Shown piece by piece: positions 35,949 to 45,684 of a stretch of DNA of 64,000 nt (positions within the stretch are counted from its first letter, which is position 1; every line of letters starts with the position of its first letter). A program made the position numbers and the translations under genes. Origin of the DNA: Methylomonas sp. LL1 (lineage in GTDB: Bacteria; Pseudomonadota; Gammaproteobacteria; Methylococcales; Methylomonadaceae); assembly GCF_015711015.1 (NCBI RefSeq), contig NZ_CP064653.1:868001-932000 (forward strand), written 5' to 3'. The notes beneath the pieces were generated by a model, which was not told the DNA's origin, ran no database searches, and saw nothing but the letters and a program-made list of their open reading frames with translations.

Positions 35949-36027
35949 CCGGCAGCGCTGGGTTTGTACTATAATTGGCCATTCATGCAATTTAATTCCG
36001 CTTTTTCGCGGGATACGTGGAGATAAA

Positions 36028-36474
36028 ATGAACATTCGATTTTCCCGGCTTTTACCGGCGCTGACCGTGGCCGCCTTTTTCGGGGCTGGCGCGATGCCTG
36101 CCGCGGCGCAATCAATGGCATCCTGTACCATGACCTATAAACTCAGCGGCTGGTCTTTCGTTTACAAACAATATGATGGCATCGGCCATATCAGTTGTAA
36201 TAACGGGCAACGCGCGCAAGTAGGGCTGTCGTCAAAAAGCATCGGTTTCACCATAGGCAAATCCGAAATCGAAGGCACCGGCGTGTTTTCCGAAGTGCGA
36301 AATCTGAATGAAATTTATGGCCATTATGCCGCGTTTGAGGGACATGCCGGCGTGACAAAATCAGTCGATGCCCAGGTGTTGACATCCGGTGAGATTTCGC
36401 TGGCTTTATCGGGTAATGGGCGTGGAGTGGATATTGGCGTGACCATTGGGGCCTTGACCATATCGCCTCGGTAA
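36028..36474 (+). CDS. small secreted protein of unknown function
   Basis: 148 residues with a Sec signal peptide ending near AMPAAAQS (cleavage at about residue 27). The mature part has two Cys (C32 and one near 53, in ASCTM and ISCNNG) that could form a disulfide, and Gly-rich beta-type sequence. I do not recognise the family. It is preceded by GTGGAGA near the ATG and stands alone, 79 nt after the DUF748 gene. Confidence 0.72.
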   Translation: MNIRFSRLLPALTVAAFFGAGAMPAAAQSMASCTMTYKLSGWSFVYKQYDGIGHISCNNGQRAQVGLSSKSIGFTIGKSEIEGTGVFSEVRNLNEIYGHYAAFEGHAGVTKSVDAQVLTSGEISLALSGNGRGVDIGVTIGALTISPR

Positions 36475-36779
36475 TATCTAGGCCGGTTTTGTTATTGGCA
36501 TAATAGGTGGACGCACCAGTTTGCTGTTCACGCTCCTACCCAGGCATGGCCTGTTGGGCGAGCATCCGCCGGTGCAAAACCTTTAACGGCCACGGAATTT
36601 TAGATTTTCAACTGATGTTTTTCGACTGCCACTAACCCCTGATAGCAGCAAGCAATGTATTTTCAGCAAGCATTCTTTTATTTCGAATTTGATAAAGCTT
36701 TGAGTTTTTTCAATGATCCGCATTCGCCTATCAGGCTAAAAAAACGATTGTTTGCTTAATCCATGACTTTGGACAGTGT
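36475..36779. other. intergenic gap
   Basis: 305 nt without a gene. The left half is mixed in composition and the right half is AT-rich (from about 36660), consistent with a promoter region for the gene at 36780. No clear terminator, repeat or RNA gene was recognised. Confidence 0.35.
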
Positions 36780-38372
36780 GTGAAAAACTCTTTTTTTCTG
36801 GTCATTCCCGAGCAAAAAAACGATCCGCAATTAGTCGCCACTTTTGCCGAACCGGCATTGCGGCAATGGGTTGCGGAATTGCCTTCGGCTAATCCCGGCC
36901 TGGCTACGCGTTTGTTTCAGGATTTAATCAATGATTTGATTTCATTGAAAATGACCACCGCCAATCGCCTGAATGCACTGGAGTTACTCAGGCAGCAGTT
37001 TTTAATGATTGAAGAGTATTTGCGTTCCAGGTTGATCAAATCCGGTTTTCCGAAAGGCGAAATTGAAAAAAAGATATTTTCGTTGGTAGTGGTGATTGAA
37101 AAACAATTCACCATCGGTTACTGGAGTGTGGCTCGCGATCTGACTCGGCGCGAAGTCGGTTGGTTGCAAGGCAAAAATACCGCATTATCGATACAACGGT
37201 CGATTAAGGGTTTGAGCGGCATCATTATCAGCCATTACATGATGGGCTATCCGGTGCCGGAATGGATATGGTTTGATCTGCATTCGCTGTATAGACTGGC
37301 CTCCAAACTAGGCAAGGAAAATACTCGTGTCAGCGACCAGGCCGGTATGTTCAGCAAGTCGAGTAGTGTTGAAGATAGCTATAAACAAATCTTGTTGTTG
37401 AGTTTGGCCTATCCGTTCGGATTGATGCAAAAAGAGTTTCAGTTGGTGTATGAGTTCATCGAAAAAATCAGCGATCTGGTGGTCATCGAAAGAAAAGCGA
37501 TAGCCGATCAGGCTACGCAGTGCGTGATATTGGCGGATGAGGATTTGCCGCCGAGTTTTTTCGCGGCCGAAAGCGCCGAAAAGGATAGCCGGACCGAGTC
37601 GGTCAAGCTGTATCTGAATCTGAGCAAGTTGCTCAAACTTATCAAGCAATCCGAGAAGTTTTGCAGCAAGGATGAGGCGCGCTTCAGTTCATTGGAGGTC
37701 CGTAAAAGCGACAATCAAAAACTATCCGCCGAGCTATTCGACTATCTGATGCAGCGCTGGCAAGGTAATGAACCGCAAGGCACGGCTTTTTTTACCGATC
37801 GATTGAATCGTTATCTGGCGATCGGACTGGATGCTACGCATGAATTGCAGGATACCCGTCAAGAGGCTTCCGCCGACCTGGAAATCCTAGCCGAAACCTA
37901 TTCGGATCGCGCGTTGTTCTGCTGTTTCGAAAAAGAAGGGGTGTTATCGATCGGCAGCTTGGTCAGTTTTAGAAAAATCGACGCATTGCCGCATCAACGT
38001 TGCCTGGGCGTGGTCTGTAAAATTCAGTTGCCCAAACAGGATAATAAGCTGATCTTTGAGGTCACGATCATCGCGCAGCAGTCTTTTTCGGTGACCTATC
38101 AGGAGCCGGACGCGGCATCGGAATCCGAGCCCAGAAAAGCCTTGTTGTATGGGGTTAAACATCATAACGAGGAAAGAAGTTATATCATCCTGGAATCGTT
38201 CATGATAAAAGATGGCGATGTGCTTAGAATGACCATGGGTCATGAAAATTTCCCCATTATCCTTAATGGCCGTAAAAATATCGGCTTGGGATACTGGCAG
38301 TTTGAATGCCGGCGTATCATGGAAAAACGCACCCAACAGAGTGAAAGCAAAAAAGGTTATGATTTTATCTAA
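36780..38372 (+). CDS. 530-residue protein of unknown function
   Basis: A GTG-initiated cytoplasmic protein without signal or membrane segment. Residues about 1-350 are mainly helical, with Leu-rich stretches (NDLISLKMTTANRLNALELL and others); the C-terminal part (about 370-530) is beta-rich (LSIGSLVSFRKID ... GVVCKIQLPK ... YIILESFMIKDGD), which might be an RNA- or nucleotide-binding barrel, possibly an atypical PilZ-like domain, but I see no RxxxR or DxSxxG motif. I cannot assign a function. It is 65 nt upstream of rnr on the same strand. Confidence 0.75.
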   Translation: MKNSFFLVIPEQKNDPQLVATFAEPALRQWVAELPSANPGLATRLFQDLINDLISLKMTTANRLNALELLRQQFLMIEEYLRSRLIKSGFPKGEIEKKIFSLVVVIEKQFTIGYWSVARDLTRREVGWLQGKNTALSIQRSIKGLSGIIISHYMMGYPVPEWIWFDLHSLYRLASKLGKENTRVSDQAGMFSKSSSVEDSYKQILLLSLAYPFGLMQKEFQLVYEFIEKISDLVVIERKAIADQATQCVILADEDLPPSFFAAESAEKDSRTESVKLYLNLSKLLKLIKQSEKFCSKDEARFSSLEVRKSDNQKLSAELFDYLMQRWQGNEPQGTAFFTDRLNRYLAIGLDATHELQDTRQEASADLEILAETYSDRALFCCFEKEGVLSIGSLVSFRKIDALPHQRCLGVVCKIQLPKQDNKLIFEVTIIAQQSFSVTYQEPDAASESEPRKALLYGVKHHNEERSYIILESFMIKDGDVLRMTMGHENFPIILNGRKNIGLGYWQFECRRIMEKRTQQSESKKGYDFI

Positions 38373-38437
38373 CTTACGAAGCTGTCTTGCGGCAGCCACC
38401 CGCCAGTCCCGGCCAAAGTTTTATTCAATGAAAATAA

Positions 38438-40753
38438 ATGACAGAAAACCACGATCAGGAAACTGATTTTAAAACGCTCGAAGATCCTTACGCTCAGCGC
38501 GAGGCCGAGAAATACGAAAACCCGATCCCCAGCCGCGAGCTGATACTTCAGCTTATCCAGCAAGCCGGCAAACCCCTACGCCGTCAACAAATAGCTCAAC
38601 AATTCGGTCTGGAAAGCGCCGATGCCCTGGAGGCATTACGCAGACGCCTGCGGGCGATGGAACGAGATGGGCAATTAGTCTTCAATAGTCGGCAAAAATA
38701 CAGTTTGGGCGATGGCCATAATACGATTGCCGGTCGAGTGTTGGGCCATCCGGATGGTTTCGGTTTTCTAAAGCCCGACGACGGCAGTGACGATTTATTT
38801 TTGTCGCCGCGCGAAATGAAGCCTTTAATGCATAACGATAGGGTGACTGTTCGGGTCTCCGGTATCGACCGCAAGGGCCGGCGCGAAGCTGCGGTGGTGG
38901 AAATAATCGAACGTAATACGCATCAGGTGGTGGGCCGGTTTTTTGTCGAAGGCCGGGTGGCCTGTGTGGTACCCGATAACAAAAAAATCATTCATGAAGT
39001 GCTGATTGCCAACGAAGATATTGGCAATGCCAAAAAAGGCCAAATCGTCGTGGCCGAAATCGTTCAGCAACCCACCGCGCATTGCCAACCTATCGGCCGA
39101 GTCACTGAAGTGTTGGGCATGCACATGGCACCCGGCATGGAAATCGAAATGGCGATTCGTTCCTACGATTTGCCTAATCAATGGCCCGACGCCTTGCTGG
39201 AAGAAATCAAATCCCTAACCCCGCAAGTGCCGGAACAAGCCAAGCAGGGTAGGGAGGACATTCGCCATTTACCGTTGGTGACGATAGACGGCGAGGATGC
39301 GCGCGATTTCGACGATGCGGTTTATGCGCAAAAAACCGCCAAGGGTTGGAAATTGCTGGTCGCGATTGCCGATGTCTCGCATTATGTGCGGGTCAACACC
39401 GCGCTGGATGCGGAAGCGCAAAACCGTAGCACCTCGGTCTATTTTCCGGAAAAAGTCATACCGATGCTGCCGGAAATTTTGTCGAACGGTCTATGCTCGT
39501 TGAATCCGGAAGTCGATCGCTTGTGCATGGTCTGCGAAATGCTAATTAATGAAGAAGGCAATGTCTTGCGTTCTCGGTTTTTTGAAGCCGTGATGCGCTC
39601 GCATGCCCGGCTGACCTATACCCAGGTAGCCAAGATGCTGGTGGAGGGCGATCAAAAACTGGCTCAAAAATATGCCGGGTTGATGCCGCACTTGCAGAAT
39701 TTGTATGGTTTGTACAAAGTCATGCGCCACCAGCGTGAATTGCGTGGGGCCATGGATTTTGATACCCAGGAAACCCGCATCGTATTTGGCGCCGGACGCA
39801 AGATCTCTGAAATCGTGCCAGTGGTGCGTAACGACGCGCACAAATTGATCGAAGAATTCATGATCACCGCCAATACGGCGGCGGCCAAGTTTTTAAACCG
39901 CAAGAAAATGCCGCGCTTATTACGGATACACGATGGTCCGGGCGCGGAAAAACTGCTGGCCCTGAAAACCTTTCTGAGCGAACTCGGTTTACATCTCGGT
40001 GGCGGCGCCCAGCCCACGCCTCTGGACTACATGCATTTACTGGAGTCGGTCAAAGAGCGTAAAGACGCTCATCTGATTCAAACCATTTTGTTGCGCTCGA
40101 TGTCGCAAGCGGTTTATAGCCCCGATACCAAGGGCCATTTCGGTCTGGCGCTGGATGCCTATGCGCACTTTACCTCGCCGATTCGACGCTATCCGGATTT
40201 GTTGGTGCATAGGGCAATTCGGCATTGCTTGGCCGGCAAAAAACCGGCCGAATTTCACTACAGTCATCCCGATATGGTGGTGCTGGGTGAGCATTGTTCC
40301 GCCCACGAGCGCCGCGCCGATGATGCTACCCGCGATGTGGTGAGCTGGCTGAAATGCGAGTATATGATGGACAAAATCGGCGAAGAGTTTGCCGGCATCA
40401 TTTCCGCCGTCACCGGTTTCGGTTTTTTTGTCGAGCTGCAATCGATTTATGTCGAAGGCTTGGTGCACATAGCTTCCTTGCATAACGATTATTTCGAATT
40501 CGACGCCGGCAGGCATCAGCTATACGGCGAGCGCAGCGGTGTACGCTATCGTTTGGGCGATTTGGTGCGGGTAAAAGTGGTGCGGGTAAATCTGGACGAC
40601 AAAAAAATCGATTTTGAATTGATAGCCTCGAATAAAGACACCAAAAAAGCCGGAAAAAATTCGGCAAGCAAGTCGTCGCGAGGCAAAAAATCCTCGGATC
40701 AGCCGCCGGCCGCAAAAACCAAAGCCAAGCCTAGAAGGCGCCGTAAATCATGA
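38438..40753 (+). CDS. rnr: ribonuclease R
   Basis: Processive 3'-5' exoribonuclease that degrades structured RNA. The 771 residues show an N-terminal winged-helix region (about 25-85), cold-shock domains (about 90-235), the RNB catalytic domain with DGEDARDFDDAVYA (about residue 286-299; the metal-binding Asp cluster), HFTSPIRRYPDLLVHRAI and an S1 domain (about 645-725), then a Lys/Arg-rich tail as in E. coli. It overlaps rlmB by 4 nt (ATGA). Confidence 0.97.
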   Translation: MTENHDQETDFKTLEDPYAQREAEKYENPIPSRELILQLIQQAGKPLRRQQIAQQFGLESADALEALRRRLRAMERDGQLVFNSRQKYSLGDGHNTIAGRVLGHPDGFGFLKPDDGSDDLFLSPREMKPLMHNDRVTVRVSGIDRKGRREAAVVEIIERNTHQVVGRFFVEGRVACVVPDNKKIIHEVLIANEDIGNAKKGQIVVAEIVQQPTAHCQPIGRVTEVLGMHMAPGMEIEMAIRSYDLPNQWPDALLEEIKSLTPQVPEQAKQGREDIRHLPLVTIDGEDARDFDDAVYAQKTAKGWKLLVAIADVSHYVRVNTALDAEAQNRSTSVYFPEKVIPMLPEILSNGLCSLNPEVDRLCMVCEMLINEEGNVLRSRFFEAVMRSHARLTYTQVAKMLVEGDQKLAQKYAGLMPHLQNLYGLYKVMRHQRELRGAMDFDTQETRIVFGAGRKISEIVPVVRNDAHKLIEEFMITANTAAAKFLNRKKMPRLLRIHDGPGAEKLLALKTFLSELGLHLGGGAQPTPLDYMHLLESVKERKDAHLIQTILLRSMSQAVYSPDTKGHFGLALDAYAHFTSPIRRYPDLLVHRAIRHCLAGKKPAEFHYSHPDMVVLGEHCSAHERRADDATRDVVSWLKCEYMMDKIGEEFAGIISAVTGFGFFVELQSIYVEGLVHIASLHNDYFEFDAGRHQLYGERSGVRYRLGDLVRVKVVRVNLDDKKIDFELIASNKDTKKAGKNSASKSSRGKKSSDQPPAAKTKAKPRRRRKS

Positions 40754-41496
40754 GCTCAACCCAACTCTTCGGAATCCATGCGGTGCAAGCCGCTTTGGAA
40801 TATTCTCCGGACAAGATTCTACGGGCCTGGGTTGACAGCCAGAGGCAGGATGCCCGTTTGAAACAGGTCATCGATGATCTGGCCGCGCTAGGGATACAGC
40901 CGGAAAAAACCGAACGTAAAAAACTCGAACGCATGGCCGAGGGAAAAAATCATCAAGGCATTATTGTGTCGGTGGAATTGCCGGCCATGCGGAGTGAAGA
41001 CCAACTGAAGCGGGACGTGGAAGCCCTGGCCGAAATGGCGTTCTATCTGGTGTTGGATCAGGTGCAAGATCCGCACAATCTGGGAGCCTGTTTGCGCACC
41101 GCCGATGCGGTTGGTGCGCATGGGGTTATTGTGACCAAGGATAACGCCGCCGGTATTACACCGACGGTTTGCAAAGTCGCCAGCGGCGCGGCCGAAACCG
41201 TGCCGGTCTATCAGGTAACCAATCTAGCTCGGGTGTTGCGCTGGTTAAAGGAACAAAACATCTGGATCATGGGCGCGGCCGGCGAAGCCGAACAAACCCT
41301 CTATGACATGAAACTGGATATGCCGCTGGCCTTGGTGATGGGTGCCGAAGGCAGCGGCATGCGGCATTTGACCCGGCAGCATTGCGACTTTTTGGTCAAG
41401 ATTCCAATGGCGGGGCAGGTCGAAAGTTTGAATGTATCGGTGGCGGCCGGCGTGTTGATGTACGAAGTGTTTCGACAAAAGCAGGTCAAGCGCTAA
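40750..41496 (+). CDS. rlmB: 23S rRNA (guanosine-2251-2'-O)-methyltransferase RlmB
   Basis: SPOUT-family methyltransferase acting on G2251 in the P loop of 23S rRNA. The 248 residues start with the L30e-like domain (FGIHAVQAALE) and contain the SPOUT motifs DQVQDPHNLGACLRTADA, VMGAEGSGM and IPMAGQVESLNVSVAAGVLMYEV. The ATG overlaps the rnr stop, the conserved rnr-rlmB order of Gammaproteobacteria. Confidence 0.97.
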   Translation: MSSTQLFGIHAVQAALEYSPDKILRAWVDSQRQDARLKQVIDDLAALGIQPEKTERKKLERMAEGKNHQGIIVSVELPAMRSEDQLKRDVEALAEMAFYLVLDQVQDPHNLGACLRTADAVGAHGVIVTKDNAAGITPTVCKVASGAAETVPVYQVTNLARVLRWLKEQNIWIMGAAGEAEQTLYDMKLDMPLALVMGAEGSGMRHLTRQHCDFLVKIPMAGQVESLNVSVAAGVLMYEVFRQKQVKR

Positions 41497-41507
41497 TCAG
41501 GATGGCG

Positions 41508-41792
41508 ATGAAGTTTGCGGGGGCTTTGTGGTTGACTTTCATCGTTTTTCCTGTCCTGGCCGAGGTTGATGCGCGGTTGATCGCGATGAACTGCATGAAT
41601 TGCCATCAAGCCGATTCACCAGCCGATGCGAAGAGCATTCCGTCGTTGACGGCTTTATCCGAACGGCAATTACTGCAAGTCTTGTTGGATTTCAAATACG
41701 ATAAAAAACCGGCTACCCTGATGCCTAGGATTGCCAAGGGCTTCAGCGATAGCGAGTTGGCGGCGCTAGCGAGCTACCTGAGCCGGCCTTGA
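41508..41792 (+). CDS. fccA: class I c-type cytochrome, FccA-like subunit
   Basis: 94 residues: a Sec signal peptide (about 1-18), one heme c site CMNCH (29-33) and a distal Met (TLMPRIAKGFSDSELAALASYL) as sixth ligand. Size and the neighbouring fccB support the cytochrome subunit of flavocytochrome c sulfide dehydrogenase, here mono-heme rather than the di-heme type of Allochromatium. I chose the ATG at 41508 because AGGA lies 5 nt upstream; an ATG at 41502 is possible. It lies 11 nt after rlmB and 3 nt before fccB. Confidence 0.87.
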   Translation: MKFAGALWLTFIVFPVLAEVDARLIAMNCMNCHQADSPADAKSIPSLTALSERQLLQVLLDFKYDKKPATLMPRIAKGFSDSELAALASYLSRP

Positions 41793-41795
41793 GCG

Positions 41796-43091
41796 ATGGC
41801 CGGATTATCCCGCAGGCACTTTTTGCAAGGTCTAACCACGGCCGCCGGTTTGTCCTTGGCAGGTTGCCAGAACCTGCTTCGCAAGACGCCAACGGCGCAT
41901 GTGGTGGTGGTGGGCGCTGGTTTCGGCGGGGCGACCGCGGCCAAAACCATCCGTTTACTGGATGCCGGCATCAGAGTGACTTTGATCGAACCGAAATCCC
42001 ATTACACCACCTGTCCGGCCAGTAACTGGTTGTTTGCCGGCTTGACCTCGTTGGACAAACTGACTCTTGATATTCGGGATTTGCACGGCCGGTATGGCGT
42101 CGAGCGCATGGCCGCAACCGTCGCCGAAATTGAGCCGGCACGCCGGCGCTTGAGGCTGACAGATGGGCAAAGTGTTTGCTATGACCGCTTGATACTGTCG
42201 CCGGGCATCGCTTTTAGATGGGATGCCATGGCCGGTTATGATCAGGCTGCCGCGGAAAGCTTTCCGCATGCTTGGCAAGCAGGTCCTGGGACCCTGCTGT
42301 TGATGCGGCAATTGCAAACCATGCCGGATGGAGGGGTGGTTATCATCGCCGCGCCGCCCGATCCTTACCGTTGTCCGCCCGGGCCTTACGAGCGGGCCAG
42401 TATGATGGCGCATTGGTTGAAGCAATATAAGCCCCGGTCGAAAATCCTGATACTCGATCCCAAACGTAGCTTTTCCAAACAGAGTTTATTCGAGGCCGGC
42501 TGGACTAGACATTACGGTTACGGTACGGCCAACAGTCTGATTGAATGGCATTGTCTGGCCGATAATCCGATCACTCAATTCGAACAAGGCAATAAAACCT
42601 TGATCAGCGAATTTGGCGATCGTTTCAGCGGGCATGTGCTGAATATCATTCCGCCGCAAACGGCCGCCGCCCTTGCGCTGGAAAACGGCTTGACCGATAA
42701 GTCCGGTTGGTGTCCGGTCAAGCCGCAAACCAGTCAATCGGTTTTTGATGAGTTTATCCACGTGATAGGCGATGCGGCGCATTTCGCGCCTATCCCCAAG
42801 TCGGCGTTTGCCGCCAATTCCGAAGCCAAGTCTTGCGCCCTGGCGGTGGTAAGCTTGATAAACGGTTATGAGCCGACGGAACCGGCCTGGTTGAATACCT
42901 GTTATAGCCTGATTGCGCCATGGCACGGAGTTTCGGTGGCGGGCGTCTATACACTGGATGACGCACGGGCGATTGTTGCCGTTAAAGGCGCCGGTGGTAT
43001 CAGTTCTAGTTCTTCCGCTGAAAACGTAGCGTTGGAAGCAGACTATGCGCGCGCGGCTTATCGGACCCTAATAGGCAATACTTTTGCCTGA
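41796..43091 (+). CDS. fccB: flavocytochrome c sulfide dehydrogenase, flavoprotein subunit
   Basis: FAD-dependent sulfide oxidation in the periplasm with electrons passed to the heme subunit. The 431 residues start with a twin-arginine signal (SRRHFLQG then a hydrophobic stretch), followed by the FAD fold VVVVGAGFGGATAAKTIR. YTTCPASNW carries the Cys that binds FAD covalently in characterised proteins, and the redox Cys pair is present in YRCPPGPYERASMM and SGWCPVKPQT. HVIGDAAHFAPIPKSAFAANSEAK and a C-terminal FCSD domain follow. An alternative is a related sulfide:quinone reductase, but the Tat signal and fccA partner favour FccB. Confidence 0.92.
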   Translation: MAGLSRRHFLQGLTTAAGLSLAGCQNLLRKTPTAHVVVVGAGFGGATAAKTIRLLDAGIRVTLIEPKSHYTTCPASNWLFAGLTSLDKLTLDIRDLHGRYGVERMAATVAEIEPARRRLRLTDGQSVCYDRLILSPGIAFRWDAMAGYDQAAAESFPHAWQAGPGTLLLMRQLQTMPDGGVVIIAAPPDPYRCPPGPYERASMMAHWLKQYKPRSKILILDPKRSFSKQSLFEAGWTRHYGYGTANSLIEWHCLADNPITQFEQGNKTLISEFGDRFSGHVLNIIPPQTAAALALENGLTDKSGWCPVKPQTSQSVFDEFIHVIGDAAHFAPIPKSAFAANSEAKSCALAVVSLINGYEPTEPAWLNTCYSLIAPWHGVSVAGVYTLDDARAIVAVKGAGGISSSSSAENVALEADYARAAYRTLIGNTFA

Positions 43092-43301
43092 TTCCCGTTT
43101 GGCGAGTCTTATTTAGTTCATAATTATCAATAGGTAACAACGCTTTTTTGTTAGTTTGTTTTTATTGTTTTTGCTTGTACTTGAAACTAAAAAATAAAAG
43201 CATTTTTTAGGCCAAATTGATGAAGATTCGCTGATTCAACAGTCTGTAAACCTCAAACCGCATGATACAATCGCGCCTATCTATTTTTTCTGGTCGAATG
43301 A

Positions 43302-45596
43302 GTGAAAAAAAATCCGCTTTTACAAGTACTAGTGCTGAGTATGCTGACCGGCAAGGCGGCTCTTGCCAGTAGTTTTGTAGTTGAAGACATACAGGTCAGA
43401 GGGTTACAAAGAATTTCAGCGGGTACGGTTTACAACTATTTGCCGGTGGCCGTTGGAGAAACGTTTTCCGAGGACAAACAAGGCGCGGCGATCAGGGCGC
43501 TGTTCAATACCGGATTTTTCAAGGACATTACGCTGGAACGTCAAGGTGGCACGTTAGTGGTCAACGTGGTCGAACGGCCATCGGTTGCCAAGATCGTCAT
43601 CGAAGGCAACAAGGATATTAAAAAAGAAGACCTGGCCGACGCGTTAAAGAAAATCGGTTTGGCTGAAGGCAAGGTTTATAACAAGCAAATTCTCGACAAA
43701 GTAGAGCAGGAACTGCGCCGCCAATATTTCAGCCACGGTAAATACGGCTTAAAAATCAAGACGGAAGTCACCGAACTGACCCGAAATCGGGTTGGGATTC
43801 ATATCGATATATCCGAGGGTCGGGTCGCCAAAATCAAACAAATCAACATCGTCGGCAGCAGGGCGTTCAGCAATGATGATTTAAAGAAAGACTTCGAACT
43901 CAGCACTACCAACTTTTTGTCCTTTTATTCCAAGGACGATCAGTATTCCAAGCAAAAACTCTCCGCCGATCTGGAAAAACTGCGTTCGTATTATCTGGAT
44001 CGCGGTTACATCAATTTCTCGATCGAATCCACTCAGGTTGACATCACCGCCGATAAAAAAGAAATTTATATCACCATCAACGTCAAGGAAGGCGACGTCT
44101 ACATGCTGGAAAAAGTTAAGCTTTCCGGCGAACTGGTAGTGGATCCGGAGGAATTGGTGAAATTGGTCAAAGTCGGGCCGGGCGAGATATTTTCACGTAA
44201 AAACGCCACCGAAACCTCTAAAGCAATTTCCGATCGCTTGGGCGATGAAGGCTATACCTTCGCCAACGTCAACATGGTGCCGGAAATCAACGAGCCTGCT
44301 AAAACCGTGGTCATGACTTTTTTCGTCGATCCGGGCAAGCGTGTCTATGTGCATAGGATCAATTACAAGGGCAATACCAAAACCCGGGACGAAGTCATAC
44401 GGCGGGAAATGCGGCAGATGGAGTCCAGTTGGGCGGCCAGCAGTAAGATCGAACGCTCTAAAACCCGTCTGGACCGCTTGGGATATTTTGAGGAGGTCGG
44501 CGTCGAAACGCCGCCGGTCGTCGGGGCGGCGGACCAGATCGATGTCAATTATTCGATCAAGGAAAAAGCCTCGGGAAATCTACAGGCCGGTATTGGTTAT
44601 TCGCAGGTGCAGGGCGTGATTTTCAATGCCAACATTTCCCAGGATAATATTTTCGGTACCGGTAAGCGGGTCAATTTTGCCTTTAACAACAGCAGTATTT
44701 TAACCCGTTATAACTTCGGCTACCGTGATCCTTATTTCACGCTGGATGGTGTCAGCCTGGGCTGGGATGTGGGCTACACCTCGCGCGACGGCTATCAGGC
44801 CAATATCTCGCGCTATAACACCGACGTGGCGAATGCCGGCTTTAACTTCGGCATTCCGCTGAACGAATTCGATAATCTGGGATTCGATGTCGACCTGAAA
44901 AACACCAGTGTTTCCGACACCGATTATTCGCCGCAAGAAATTGTCGACTTTATCCGCGACAACGGCGATAGTTTCATGACGCTATCGACTGGCCTGGGCT
45001 GGTCGCATGATACCCTGGATAGGGCGGTGTTTTCCACCCGTGGCGGGCAGCAGCGATTTTCGGCTTTGGCCACGGTACCGGGCAGCGATCTCGAATATTT
45101 CAAGGTCGGTTACAAGCAAGAGCACTATTTTCCGTTAGCCAGTGATTTTACCTTGAGAATGTTGGGCGAAATCGCTTATGGTGATGGCTATGGCGGTACC
45201 GATGCCTTGCCGTTCTTTGAGCATTATTATGGCGGTGGCTCGACCTCGGTTCGGGGGTTCAGGGATAATACCCTAGGGCCACTGGATACTCCCCAGGCGG
45301 GCAGTGGCCAAAATCCCAGACCTTTTGGCGGCTCCAGCAAAATCCTGGGCAAGGCTGAGTTGTTCTTTCCGGTGCCGTTCCTAAGCGATGTGAAATCGGT
45401 CCGGATAGGTTCTTTCGTCGATGCCGGTAATATCAGCGATGGTTTAAATTTCAACAATATGCGTTATTCGGCGGGCTTGTCGGGGCAGTGGCTTTCACCT
45501 TTTGGCGCCATAGCGGTCAGTGTGGCTCAACCGTTTAATGCATCCAGTACGGATGATGTGCAGAACTTCCAGTTTACCTTCGGTTCAGGATTTTAG
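43302..45596 (+). CDS. bamA: outer membrane protein assembly factor BamA
   Basis: Omp85 protein that inserts beta-barrels into the outer membrane. The 764 residues begin at a GTG with a signal peptide ending near LASS, then five POTRA domains (about residues 24-425; first SFVVEDIQVRGLQRISAGTVY) and a 16-strand barrel with VRGF in STSVRGFRDNTLGP and a C-terminal Phe (FTFGSGF), the usual outer-membrane signature. rseP, which often precedes it, is not present; the upstream gap is AT-rich. skp follows. Confidence 0.97.
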   Translation: MKKNPLLQVLVLSMLTGKAALASSFVVEDIQVRGLQRISAGTVYNYLPVAVGETFSEDKQGAAIRALFNTGFFKDITLERQGGTLVVNVVERPSVAKIVIEGNKDIKKEDLADALKKIGLAEGKVYNKQILDKVEQELRRQYFSHGKYGLKIKTEVTELTRNRVGIHIDISEGRVAKIKQINIVGSRAFSNDDLKKDFELSTTNFLSFYSKDDQYSKQKLSADLEKLRSYYLDRGYINFSIESTQVDITADKKEIYITINVKEGDVYMLEKVKLSGELVVDPEELVKLVKVGPGEIFSRKNATETSKAISDRLGDEGYTFANVNMVPEINEPAKTVVMTFFVDPGKRVYVHRINYKGNTKTRDEVIRREMRQMESSWAASSKIERSKTRLDRLGYFEEVGVETPPVVGAADQIDVNYSIKEKASGNLQAGIGYSQVQGVIFNANISQDNIFGTGKRVNFAFNNSSILTRYNFGYRDPYFTLDGVSLGWDVGYTSRDGYQANISRYNTDVANAGFNFGIPLNEFDNLGFDVDLKNTSVSDTDYSPQEIVDFIRDNGDSFMTLSTGLGWSHDTLDRAVFSTRGGQQRFSALATVPGSDLEYFKVGYKQEHYFPLASDFTLRMLGEIAYGDGYGGTDALPFFEHYYGGGSTSVRGFRDNTLGPLDTPQAGSGQNPRPFGGSSKILGKAELFFPVPFLSDVKSVRIGSFVDAGNISDGLNFNNMRYSAGLSGQWLSPFGAIAVSVAQPFNASSTDDVQNFQFTFGSGF

Positions 45597-45597
45597 T

Positions 45598-45625
45598 TTG
45601 GACCGCTTCGTTTTTGCCCTATAAT
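45598..45625 (+). promoter_or_regulatory. promoter for skp
   Basis: TATAAT at 45620-45625 with TTGGAC at 45598-45603, 16 nt apart, immediately after the bamA stop. It would let skp and the downstream lipid A genes be transcribed separately from bamA. The -10 is a perfect match, the -35 a weak one. Confidence 0.5.
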
Positions 45626-45684
45626 TCAACATTGTGTTTTGTTCTAAATCCCTCAAAAAATCTAACCCGGAGATGGTTGTACTC

